A DNA stretch of 64,000 nt from Acerihabitans sp015654925 (lineage in GTDB: Bacteria; Pseudomonadota; Gammaproteobacteria; Enterobacterales; Enterobacteriaceae). The stretch spans positions 4,774,001 through 4,838,000 of the forward strand of contig NZ_CP178732.1 in NCBI RefSeq assembly GCF_047324175.1. Reading direction: 5' to 3'. Both the position numbers and the translations under genes were made by a program. Positions 16,009 through 23,321 of the stretch are shown in pieces. The notes beneath the pieces are model-generated. The model was not told where the DNA came from and searched no databases. It worked only from the letters and a program-made list of their open reading frames with translations. Within the stretch, counting starts at the first letter, position 1; each line of letters opens with the position of its first letter.

Positions 16009-17937
16009 TTAGGCATCACGGCGACGAGTGGTCGGCGCGGCGGCGGCATCGCCTTCGCGACGCGGCCCGCGTTGACCGTCACGGCTGCCGCTGAAACGGC
16101 GCTCGGCAGGGGCGCCGCCTTCACGGCGATCGCTGAAGCTGCGACGGCCCGGAGCACCATTGCCGCCTTCGCGGCGTTCGCCGCCAAACGCACCGCGGGG
16201 AGCGCCGGCGCCAGCACCGCCGCCACGGCGTTCACCGCGCGGCGCGGCCACTGCTTCACCCACGAACTGCATGTTCATCGGCTTGTTCAGGATACGCGTA
16301 CGGGTAAAATGCGACAGCATATCGCCCGGCATACCTTTAGGCAGCTCGATGGTGGAATGCGATGCGAACAGCTTGATATTGCCGATATAGCGGCTGCTGA
16401 TGTCGCCTTCGTTGGCAATAGCGCCGACGATATGACGCACTTCAACCCCATCATCACGACCCACTTCGATGCGATACAGATCCATTTCGCCGACGTCACG
16501 ACGTTCGCGACGAGCCGGACGTTCGCCGCCGCGATCTGCGCCGCTACGGTCGGAACCTTCGCTGCGACGATCGTCGCGATCGCGGAATTCGCTGCGCGGA
16601 CGACGGTTGATCACCGGATCGGGCGGCAGGATCAGCGGACGTTCGCCCTGGGCCATTTTCAGCAAAGCCGCGGCCAGCGTTTCCATATCCATCTCTTCCA
16701 GCGGTTGCAGCTTGGCCAGCAGCGCACGATACATGTCCAGATCGCTGCTTTCCAATTGAGCCTGCACCTTGGCGGCAAATTTCGCCAGGCGGCGTTGGCT
16801 CAGCACTTCACCGGTCGGGATTTCCACTTCCGGAATGGCCAGCTTCATGATGCGTTCGATATTACGCAGCAGGCGGCGTTCGCGGTTTTCCACAAACAGC
16901 AGCGCGCGACCGGCGCGGCCAGCACGGCCGGTACGGCCGATACGGTGCACGTAGGATTCGGAATCCATCGGGATATCGTAATTCACTACCAGGCTGATGC
17001 GATCAACATCCAGGCCGCGGGCGGCGACATCGGTGGCGATCAGAATATCCAGGCGGCCGTCTTTCAGGCGATCCAGGGTTTGCTCGCGCAGCGCCTGGTT
17101 CATGTCGCCGTTCAGGGCGGCGCTGTTGTAGCCGCTGTGCTCCAGCGCTTCGGCCACTTCCAGCGTGGCATTTTTGGTGCGCACGAAGATGATGGCGGCG
17201 TCGAAGTCTTCCGCTTCCAGGAACCGGACCAGCGCTTCGTTCTTGCGCATGCCCTGCACGGTCCAGTAGCTCTGGCTGATGTCGGGACGCGTGGTAACGC
17301 TGGACTGAATCCGTACTTCCTGCGGGTCGTTCATGAAACGACGCGTAATCCGGCGAATAGCTTCCGGCATGGTAGCCGAGAACAGCGCGGTTTGGTGCTT
17401 GGCCGGGATCTGCGCCATGATGGTTTCAACGTCTTCGATAAAGCCCATGCGCAGCATTTCATCGGCTTCATCCAGCACCAATCCGCTTAATTTGGACAGG
17501 TCGAGGGTGCCGCGTTTCAAATGGTCAAGCAAACGGCCCGGGGTGCCAACGACAACCTGGGGTCCCTGGCGCAGGGCGCGCAGCTGGACGTCATAACGCT
17601 GGCCGCCGTAAAGCGCCACCACGTTGATGCCTTTCATATGCTTGGCAAAATCGGAAATGGCTTCCGCCACCTGTACGGCCAACTCGCGGGTCGGCGCCAG
17701 AACCAGCACCTGGGGCGCGGCCAGCTCCGCATCGATATTATGTAATAAAGGAAGAGCAAACGCAGCGGTCTTGCCGCTCCCGGTTTGCGCCATACCCAGT
17801 ACGTCACGGCCCGCCAGCAGTTGCGGAATACATTCTAACTGGATAGGTGATGGTTTTTCATAGCCCAGATCGGTCAGGGCATTCAGGATGGGAGCGGAAA
17901 GTCCCAAATCAGCAAAAGAGGTTTCAACTTCAGACAT
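16009..17937 (-). CDS. deaD: DEAD-box RNA helicase DeaD (CsdA)
   Basis: ATP-dependent RNA helicase needed for 50S assembly and growth in the cold. The 642-residue product has the Q motif (GYEKPSPIQ), Walker A AQTGSGKT, PTRELA, GG, TPGR, DEAD, SAT, and HRIGRTGRAGR. The DbpA-like RNA-binding domain follows (RIEVGRDDGVEVRHIVGAIANEGDI), then a long arginine/glycine-rich tail with GGERREGG-like repeats. ATG at 17937 was chosen by the SEVETSFADLGL start; the frame continues 5 codons upstream. A tiny yrbN-like reading frame ends 11 bases before it. High similarity leaves no doubt. Confidence 0.97.
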   Translation of the reverse strand: MSEVETSFADLGLSAPILNALTDLGYEKPSPIQLECIPQLLAGRDVLGMAQTGSGKTAAFALPLLHNIDAELAAPQVLVLAPTRELAVQVAEAISDFAKHMKGINVVALYGGQRYDVQLRALRQGPQVVVGTPGRLLDHLKRGTLDLSKLSGLVLDEADEMLRMGFIEDVETIMAQIPAKHQTALFSATMPEAIRRITRRFMNDPQEVRIQSSVTTRPDISQSYWTVQGMRKNEALVRFLEAEDFDAAIIFVRTKNATLEVAEALEHSGYNSAALNGDMNQALREQTLDRLKDGRLDILIATDVAARGLDVDRISLVVNYDIPMDSESYVHRIGRTGRAGRAGRALLFVENRERRLLRNIERIMKLAIPEVEIPTGEVLSQRRLAKFAAKVQAQLESSDLDMYRALLAKLQPLEEMDMETLAAALLKMAQGERPLILPPDPVINRRPRSEFRDRDDRRSEGSDRSGADRGGERPARRERRDVGEMDLYRIEVGRDDGVEVRHIVGAIANEGDISSRYIGNIKLFASHSTIELPKGMPGDMLSHFTRTRILNKPMNMQFVGEAVAAPRGERRGGGAGAGAPRGAFGGERREGGNGAPGRRSFSDRREGGAPAERRFSGSRDGQRGPRREGDAAAAPTTRRRDA

Positions 17938-17948
17938 GTACACGTGCC

Positions 17949-18008
17949 TCATATCATAATGGCGGCCAGTCTACATACCTCGTCGTGAAAACTTTCATTC
18001 ATTTTCAT
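17949..18008 (-). CDS. yrbN: Tiny YrbN-like peptide upstream of deaD
   Basis: 19-codon frame, ATG at 18006-18008 to TGA at 17949-17951, predicted product MKMNESFHDEVCRLAAIMI. From memory E. coli YrbN is a 26-residue peptide encoded between nlpI and deaD with the same FHDE-CRLAA core; the position is the same here. The stop lies 11 bases before the deaD start, so translation may be coupled to deaD. The peptide is shorter at its C terminus than I recall for E. coli. No strong ribosome binding site is visible. The function of YrbN is unknown to me. A codon-conservation test across relatives would decide whether the frame is translated. Confidence 0.7.
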   Translation of the reverse strand: MKMNESFHDEVCRLAAIMI

Positions 18009-18111
18009 CAAAAGTGTGAACCGGCTCAAATTGGATTTAAAACGAACAAACAAGCCCTCACCCTTGCAGGTGATAAAAAAGAGTAACGGGCTGAGTTGTT
18101 TAGTTCGTCAG

Positions 18112-18996
18112 CTATTGCTGGTCCGATTCTGATAGGTCGTCTTGCCCTTGGCCTAAGAGCGCCAATTCCAACAATGCATAGCGGTGCTCAACAAAGTTAT
18201 GTACGTTGTTAGCGACCGTCAGTTTGAACAGCGCCGAAGCGGAGTTCTTGTCCCCCAGACTTAGGTAATGCTTACCTAAATAGAAGTCAGTTTCACTGAG
18301 ATGCTCGGCGAGCGAAGTGTTATCCGTTGCGTCCGCCTTAAGGCGCTCCATCAGCGTAGTTTCACTGATGTCCCCCAGGTAGAACTCGACAATATTCCAT
18401 CCCCATTGGCCTCTGTTCGCTTTTTGATAACGCTGAACCAGCGCATCTTTGGCTTTGTTGGTATCGATTTGCTTCTCAACCAGGTAAAGCCATAACGAAC
18501 GGAAAGGATCATTTGGGTCGTCGCGATAAAACGCCTGCAGATCATCCTGCGCCAAACGGTAGCGGCCTCCATAATACAAGGCAATGCCACGGTTTAAATA
18601 CGCGTAGTTGTAAGTTGGATCAAGCTCTAGTACAGAATCAAACGCTTCATAGGCAGCATCAAAATTGCCTGCCTGCGTTAAGTAAATGCCGAGATAGTTA
18701 AATACCTCAGGCATATCAGGGCGGATAGCCAGCGCTTGTGAAAAATCATTACGCGCTAACGCTCTTAACCCTAGGCTATCATACAGCACTCCGCGCTCAT
18801 ATAATAGCTGTGCTCGCTCATCATCGGTTAGTGCCCGGCTCGCCAGGATTTGTTCCATGCGCGCCAGGATGACTTCCTGTTGTAACGTCGGCTGCAATGG
18901 AACAGCTAAAACGTCATCTTTACGCCAATCAATGTTGCTGCATCCTGCCAGCATAAACGCCATCGCAACGAACCACCAGCGCAAGTAAGGCCTCAT
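18112..18996 (-). CDS. nlpI: Lipoprotein NlpI
   Basis: Outer-membrane lipoprotein with tetratricopeptide repeats. In E. coli it binds and delivers the protease Prc to degrade the endopeptidase MepS and scaffolds peptidoglycan enzymes. The 294-residue product has a signal peptide with the lipobox LAGC (cysteine about residue 19) and TPR units in ALARNDFSQALAIRPDMPEVFNYLG, GNFDAAYEAFDSVLELDP and following. ATG at 18996 has GGGAGTGGGAA upstream; a longer frame to 19053 has no support. After the stop, a tcaccc/gggtga hairpin (18058-18073) with a T-rich tail may terminate it weakly. Confidence 0.96.
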   Translation of the reverse strand: MRPYLRWWFVAMAFMLAGCSNIDWRKDDVLAVPLQPTLQQEVILARMEQILASRALTDDERAQLLYERGVLYDSLGLRALARNDFSQALAIRPDMPEVFNYLGIYLTQAGNFDAAYEAFDSVLELDPTYNYAYLNRGIALYYGGRYRLAQDDLQAFYRDDPNDPFRSLWLYLVEKQIDTNKAKDALVQRYQKANRGQWGWNIVEFYLGDISETTLMERLKADATDNTSLAEHLSETDFYLGKHYLSLGDKNSASALFKLTVANNVHNFVEHRYALLELALLGQGQDDLSESDQQ

Positions 18997-19078
18997 TTCC
19001 CACTCCCGAAGAAAAACATTGGATGAACGTCCTGTCCCCCATCGGCTTAACACAAGGCGTCCCGCCCTTGTGATACGA

Positions 19079-19105
19079 ACAGCCCCTTACCCGGTAAGGG
19101 GCTGT
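19079..19105 (-). terminator. Hairpin between pnp and nlpI
   Basis: Twelve-base perfect stem (acagccccttac/gtaaggggctgt) with a three-base loop. There is no T-run after it on the minus strand, so it more likely stabilises the pnp 3' end or attenuates read-through into nlpI than fully terminates. Confidence 0.55.
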
Positions 19106-19155
19106 AAAATGCGCTAACAGTTATTTATTCTACTCTAATTCTATTATTATGCTGA

Positions 19156-21273
19156 TTATTCTACTTCCGGAACCACTGCATCCTGACCAGGAGCGGTAGC
19201 TTCCTTGATACTCAGGCGCACACGTCCCTGACGATCGACTTCCAGCACTTTAACCGGTACTTCCTGACCCATTTGCAGGTAGTCGGATACTTTCTCCACA
19301 CGCTTGTCGGCGATCTGCGAGATATGCACCAAACCTTCCTTGCCGCCGCCGATGGCCACGAATGCGCCAAAATCAACGATGCGGGTCACTTTACCATTAT
19401 AGATCCGGCCCACTTCAATTTCAGCGGTAATCTCTTCGATACGACGAATGGCATGGCGCGCTTTTTCGCCGTCGGTCGCCGCAACCTTCACCGTACCGTC
19501 ATCTTCGATTTCGATAGTGGTGCCGGTTTCTTCGGTCAACGCACGGATAACCGAGCCGCCTTTACCAATCACGTCCTTGATCTTGTCGGGATTGATCTTG
19601 ATGGTATGGATACGCGGCGCGAACTGGGAGATATCGCCGCGCGGGCTGCTGATAGCCTGTTCCATCACACCCAGGATATGCAAACGCGCGCCCTTGGCCT
19701 GATTTAACGCTACCTGCATGATTTCGCGGGTGATGCCTTCGATTTTAATATCCATTTGCAGCGCGGTGACGCCTTCACGGCTACCGGCCACTTTAAAGTC
19801 CATGTCGCCCAGATGATCTTCATCACCCAGAATATCGGACAACACGACAAAGTTATCACCTTCTTTTACCAGACCCATGGCGATACCGGCGACGGCGGCC
19901 TTGATCGGCACCCCGGCATCCATCAGCGCCAAGGAGGCGCCGCACACGGAGGCCATGGATGAAGAACCATTGGATTCAGTGATTTCCGATACCACACGCA
20001 CGGTGTACGGGAACTCATTGGCTTTTGGCATTACCGCCAGCACACCGCGTTTCGCCAAACGGCCATGGCCGATTTCACGACGCTTGGGTGAGCCGACCAT
20101 GCCGGTTTCACCAACGCAATAAGGAGGGAAGTTATAGTGTAGCAGGAAACGGTCGGTACGCTCACCGGTCAATTCATCAATATTTTGCGCGTCGCGCTCG
20201 GTGCCGAGGGTGGCGGTAACCAGCGCCTGGGTTTCGCCGCGGGTGAACAGCGCGGAACCATGGGTACGCGGCAGCACGCCGGTACGGATGTCCAGGCCGC
20301 GGATCATGTCTTTTTCGCGGCCGTCGATACGCGGTTCGCCGCGCAGTACGCGGCTGCGAACCACGGTCTTCTCAAGGCTGGCCAGCAGTTCTTTGATATC
20401 GCCTTCGTCCAGCGTCTCGTCCTGCGCCAGCAGCGCGGCAACGACGTCGGATTTGATGCTATTGACCTGGGCGTAGCGTTCCAGCTTCTCGGTGATATGG
20501 TAAGCATCACCCAGACGACCTTCCGCCAGTTCGGCCACGCGGGTTTGCAGCGCGGCGTTGACTTCAGGGGCGTGCCATTCCCATTTCGGTTTGCCGGCTT
20601 CTGCAACCAGGGCATTGATATTGTCGATAACGATTTGCTGTTGATCGTGGCCGAATACCACCGCGCCCAGCATTTCATCTTCGCTTAACAGCTGCGCTTC
20701 GGATTCCACCATCAGCACGGCGTTGGCGGTACCGGCGACCACCAGGTCCAAACGGCTTTCAGCCAGTTCGGCCATGGTCGGGTTCAGCACGTACCGGTTA
20801 TTGATATAACCGACGCGGGCCGCGCCAATCGGGCCGCTGAACGGGATGCCGGACAGGCTCAGGGCGGCGGAAGCCCCGATCATCGCCACGATATCCGGGC
20901 TGACCTGCGGATTTACCGAAACCACGGTGGCGATAACCTGGATTTCATTCAGGAAGCCATCGGGGAACAGAGGACGGATAGGACGGTCGATCAGACGGGA
21001 AATCAGGGTTTCGCCTTCGCTGGGACGTCCTTCGCGACGGAAGAACCCACCAGGGAAACGCCCGGCGGCGTAAGTACGTTCCTGGTAGTTAACCGTCAAC
21101 GGGAAGAAGCTTTGGCCCGGCTTGGCCTGCTTGGCGCCGACCACGGTTACGAATACCGCGGTGTCGTCCATGCTTACCATAACGGCAGCGGTCGCCTGGC
21201 GAGCCATCATACCGGTTTCCAGCGTTACCGTATGTTGGCCGTATTGAAACTTACGCACGATCGGATTTAGCAA
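19156..21273 (-). CDS. pnp: Polyribonucleotide nucleotidyltransferase (PNPase)
   Basis: 3'-5' phosphorolytic exoribonuclease and degradosome member. The 705-residue product has two RNase PH domains (the second with the GSPKRREIGHGRLAKR and DILGDEDHLGDMDFKVAG motifs), a KH domain (PDKIKDVIGKGGSVIRALTEETG) and an S1 domain (GKVTRIVDFGAFVAIGGGKEGLVHIS). No ATG precedes the LNPIVRKFQYG start. I chose UUG at 21271-21273, which has AAGGAT seven bases upstream; another UUG at 21291 would place that ribosome binding site inside the gene. E. coli pnp also starts with UUG to my knowledge. The leader hairpin at 21349 points to RNase III-dependent autoregulation. The C-terminal tail is a few residues shorter than in E. 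coli. Confidence 0.97.
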   Translation of the reverse strand: MLNPIVRKFQYGQHTVTLETGMMARQATAAVMVSMDDTAVFVTVVGAKQAKPGQSFFPLTVNYQERTYAAGRFPGGFFRREGRPSEGETLISRLIDRPIRPLFPDGFLNEIQVIATVVSVNPQVSPDIVAMIGASAALSLSGIPFSGPIGAARVGYINNRYVLNPTMAELAESRLDLVVAGTANAVLMVESEAQLLSEDEMLGAVVFGHDQQQIVIDNINALVAEAGKPKWEWHAPEVNAALQTRVAELAEGRLGDAYHITEKLERYAQVNSIKSDVVAALLAQDETLDEGDIKELLASLEKTVVRSRVLRGEPRIDGREKDMIRGLDIRTGVLPRTHGSALFTRGETQALVTATLGTERDAQNIDELTGERTDRFLLHYNFPPYCVGETGMVGSPKRREIGHGRLAKRGVLAVMPKANEFPYTVRVVSEITESNGSSSMASVCGASLALMDAGVPIKAAVAGIAMGLVKEGDNFVVLSDILGDEDHLGDMDFKVAGSREGVTALQMDIKIEGITREIMQVALNQAKGARLHILGVMEQAISSPRGDISQFAPRIHTIKINPDKIKDVIGKGGSVIRALTEETGTTIEIEDDGTVKVAATDGEKARHAIRRIEEITAEIEVGRIYNGKVTRIVDFGAFVAIGGGKEGLVHISQIADKRVEKVSDYLQMGQEVPVKVLEVDRQGRVRLSIKEATAPGQDAVVPEVE

Positions 21274-21348
21274 AATGATATCCTTTTTCAAGGTGAGCTT
21301 AATCTGACAAACTCACCGATGACTAACCCATCTTCTCATCGCATCCTC

Positions 21349-21397
21349 GCGACTAATGACAATCCTTATCCCCCGGATAAAGCCTCTCATTAGCCGC
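21349..21397 (-). promoter_or_regulatory. pnp leader hairpin, likely RNase III processing site
   Basis: Arms gcgactaatga and tcattagccgc pair with one wobble. An inner stem (ccttatcc with ggataaag) extends the structure to a ccc loop, giving about 19 pairs with a small internal bulge. In E. coli RNase III cuts a stem in the pnp leader and PNPase then represses its own translation; position and shape here fit that scheme. Confidence 0.65.
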
Positions 21398-21468
21398 GCG
21401 AATCTCAGCAATTGAAGAATCCACTTAAGCAACAACCCATTATCTTGAATGGCTATTGCTCCCTAGAA

Positions 21469-21494
21469 GAAAGGGGCCACATAAGGCCCCTTTC
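21469..21494 (-). terminator. Terminator after rpsO
   Basis: Ten-base perfect stem gaaaggggcc/ggccccttttc-type with a six-base loop, followed on the minus strand by ttcta. It lies 18 bases past the rpsO stop. Some read-through into pnp is expected, as in E. coli. Confidence 0.75.
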
Positions 21495-21511
21495 TACCGA
21501 AACTGTCTGGC

Positions 21512-21781
21512 TTAACGACGCAGGCCCAGGCGCTCGATCAGGCCGGTGTAACGTGCGACATCTTTACCTTTCAGGTAGTCAAGCAGCTTACGACGCTGTG
21601 AAACCATGCGCAGCAGACCACGACGGCTATGATGGTCTTTCTTATGTTCCGCAAAATGGCCTTGCAAATGGCTGATTTGAGCGGTTAAAAGAGCAACCTG
21701 CACTTCGGTGGAACCGCTATCGTTGGCATCACGGCCGAAATCAGTAACGATTTTTGCTTTCGCTTCAACACTTAGAGACAT
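21512..21781 (-). CDS. rpsO: 30S ribosomal protein S15
   Basis: 89 residues, the same length as E. coli S15 and nearly identical (GSTEVQVALLTAQI, HKKDHHSRRGLLRMVSQRRKLLDYLKGKDVARY, IERLGLRR). Primary 16S rRNA-binding protein that nucleates the platform of the 30S subunit. In E. coli S15 represses its own translation through a pseudoknot over the start codon; I did not attempt to fold that here. It has its own promoter (21857-21885). Confidence 0.98.
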   Translation of the reverse strand: MSLSVEAKAKIVTDFGRDANDSGSTEVQVALLTAQISHLQGHFAEHKKDHHSRRGLLRMVSQRRKLLDYLKGKDVARYTGLIERLGLRR

Positions 21782-21856
21782 TATAACACTCCAGATTTAT
21801 TGTGAAATACACAGGCGCCGATCTCTAATTCAGCAACCCCATTCATAAGCCGCGCT

Positions 21857-21885
21857 ATTCTACTCTTAGCGCACGTCGATCGCAA
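21857..21885 (-). promoter_or_regulatory. rpsO promoter
   Basis: On the minus strand TTGCGA (plus 21880-21885), a 17-base spacer and TAGAAT (plus 21857-21862), followed by a GC-rich agcgcg. It lies just before the truB stop, so rpsO can be transcribed independently of the upstream operon. Confidence 0.8.
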
Positions 21886-21898
21886 GGTACAAGCTGAA

Positions 21899-22840
21899 TC
21901 AGACGCGCGGTTCAGCCACCAGGCGACGCGGGGCGACGCGGCCGATTTCCGTCATTTCGCCGACGCCGAAAAAGCGCCGCTCCCCGCCCTCGGTAAGCCG
22001 CACCAGGCCCTGCGGCGGCGCGTCGCTTACCGCCACCGATTGGCCCAGACGGACAAAACCCGCAACGGCCGCCGGCAGGTTCACTTCCGGCAGATTGCCC
22101 ACCGCGCTGTCCATGGGCAGCAGCAGGCGGTCCAGCGCGGCCAGGGTATCCGGCGCCGTGGGTTCGGCGGCGGTCAGGACCTGCAACTGCTCCAGCGTCA
22201 CCATGCGCGCGGCCGGATAATCGGCCACCGCCAGGCGGCGCAGCGCGCCGACATGGGCGCCGCAGCCGAGGATTTCGCCCAGGTCGTCAACGATGGTGCG
22301 GATATAGGTGCCTTTGGAGCAGTGAATTTCCAGCTCTACGCTGTGCAAATCCCATTGGATCAGATCCAGCGAATAGACATTTATCAGGCGCGAGGGCCGC
22401 GGGACATCGATCCCCTGCCGCGCATATTCATACAGCGGTTTGCCCTGGTGTTTCAGCGCCGAATACATGGAAGGAACCTGCTGCGTTTCCCCGCGAAAGC
22501 CGTCCAGGGCCTGGTCCAGCTGCGCCTGCCCGATATTGACCGGACGTTCGCTGATAATCGCCCCCTCGGCGTCCGAGGTGTCGGTGCGCTGGCCCAGGCG
22601 GGCAACCACCCGGTAGCGTTTATCCGCATCCAGCAGATGCTGGGAAAACTTGGTGGCTTCACCCAGGCAAATGGGCAGCATGCCGGTGGCCAGCGGGTCC
22701 AGCGCGCCGGTATGCCCGGCCTTGTTGGCATGGAACAGCCGTTTGACTTTTTGCAGCAGATCGTTGGATGAAAGGCCCAGCGGCTTATCCAATAATACGA
22801 TACCGTCGATATCACGGCCGCGGCGACTTGGACGGCCCAT
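21899..22840 (-). CDS. truB: tRNA pseudouridine55 synthase
   Basis: Forms pseudouridine 55 in the T loop of tRNAs and acts as a tRNA chaperone. The 313-residue product has the catalytic aspartate in HTGALDPLATG (about residue 48), the KRYRV motif, CSKGTYIRT, and a C-terminal PUA domain ending in RVAPRRLV. The ATG (22838-22840) shares one base with the rbfA stop (TGATG), so the two are translationally coupled. Confidence 0.97.
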   Translation of the reverse strand: MGRPSRRGRDIDGIVLLDKPLGLSSNDLLQKVKRLFHANKAGHTGALDPLATGMLPICLGEATKFSQHLLDADKRYRVVARLGQRTDTSDAEGAIISERPVNIGQAQLDQALDGFRGETQQVPSMYSALKHQGKPLYEYARQGIDVPRPSRLINVYSLDLIQWDLHSVELEIHCSKGTYIRTIVDDLGEILGCGAHVGALRRLAVADYPAARMVTLEQLQVLTAAEPTAPDTLAALDRLLLPMDSAVGNLPEVNLPAAVAGFVRLGQSVAVSDAPPQGLVRLTEGGERRFFGVGEMTEIGRVAPRRLVAEPRV

Positions 22841-23253
22841 CAGTCTTCCTTGCCCTCTTCGCCCTCGTCGGGTTCGGATTCGCTGCGGCGCGCGCGGTCA
22901 TGCTGCACCACCTGGCTGACCAGGTTGGACATGCGCATGCCTTCTACCAGCGAGTTATCGTAGGCGAAGGTCAGTTCAGGCACCACGCGCAAACGCATCG
23001 CTTTGCCCAGCAGGCTGCGGATAAAACCGGACGCGTCCTGCAAAGCGGTAATGCCGATTTTGATTTGCTGCGGTTCGTTATCATTGAGGAAGGTAACAAA
23101 AACTTTGGCATAAGCCAGATCGCGCGAGACTTCCACCGCGGATACGGTAGCCATGCCTACGCGGGGATCTTTGATTTCGCGTTGCAGGATGATGGCAATT
23201 TCTTTTTGCATCTCCTGGGAGACGCGCTGGGTGCGGCTGTATTCTTTTGCCAT
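22840..23253 (-). CDS. rbfA: Ribosome-binding factor A
   Basis: Cold-shock-related KH-domain factor for late 30S maturation and 5'-end processing of 16S rRNA. 137 residues: MAKEYSRTQRVSQEMQKEIA, ILQREIKDPRVG, SRDLAYAKVFVTF, GFIRSLLGKAMRLRVVPELTF, with an acidic C-terminal tail. The frame runs 36 codons further up and overlaps infB, but ATG at 23253 has GGAG before it and starts the family match. It lies in the nusA-infB-rbfA-truB order of E. coli. Confidence 0.96.
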   Translation of the reverse strand: MAKEYSRTQRVSQEMQKEIAIILQREIKDPRVGMATVSAVEVSRDLAYAKVFVTFLNDNEPQQIKIGITALQDASGFIRSLLGKAMRLRVVPELTFAYDNSLVEGMRMSNLVSQVVQHDRARRSESEPDEGEEGKED

Positions 23254-23269
23254 TATGATTTCTCCAGAC

Positions 23270-23293
23270 AAAACAGGGGGCATAATGCCCCCT
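23270..23293 (-). terminator. Hairpin between infB and rbfA
   Basis: Stem agggggca/tgccccct with a three-base loop (23275-23293), followed on the minus strand by gttttg. With so short a T-run it is probably a partial attenuator or mRNA stability element inside the operon. Confidence 0.5.
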
Positions 23294-23321
23294 TTCAGAT
23301 ATGCGGTATGGCTGGTGCCGG

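Noticed and set aside
16072..17490. 472-codon open frame antisense to deaD
   Set aside because: It is a shadow of the GC-rich DEAD-box gene; its product is rich in alanine, histidine and glutamine without domains, and deaD is certain.
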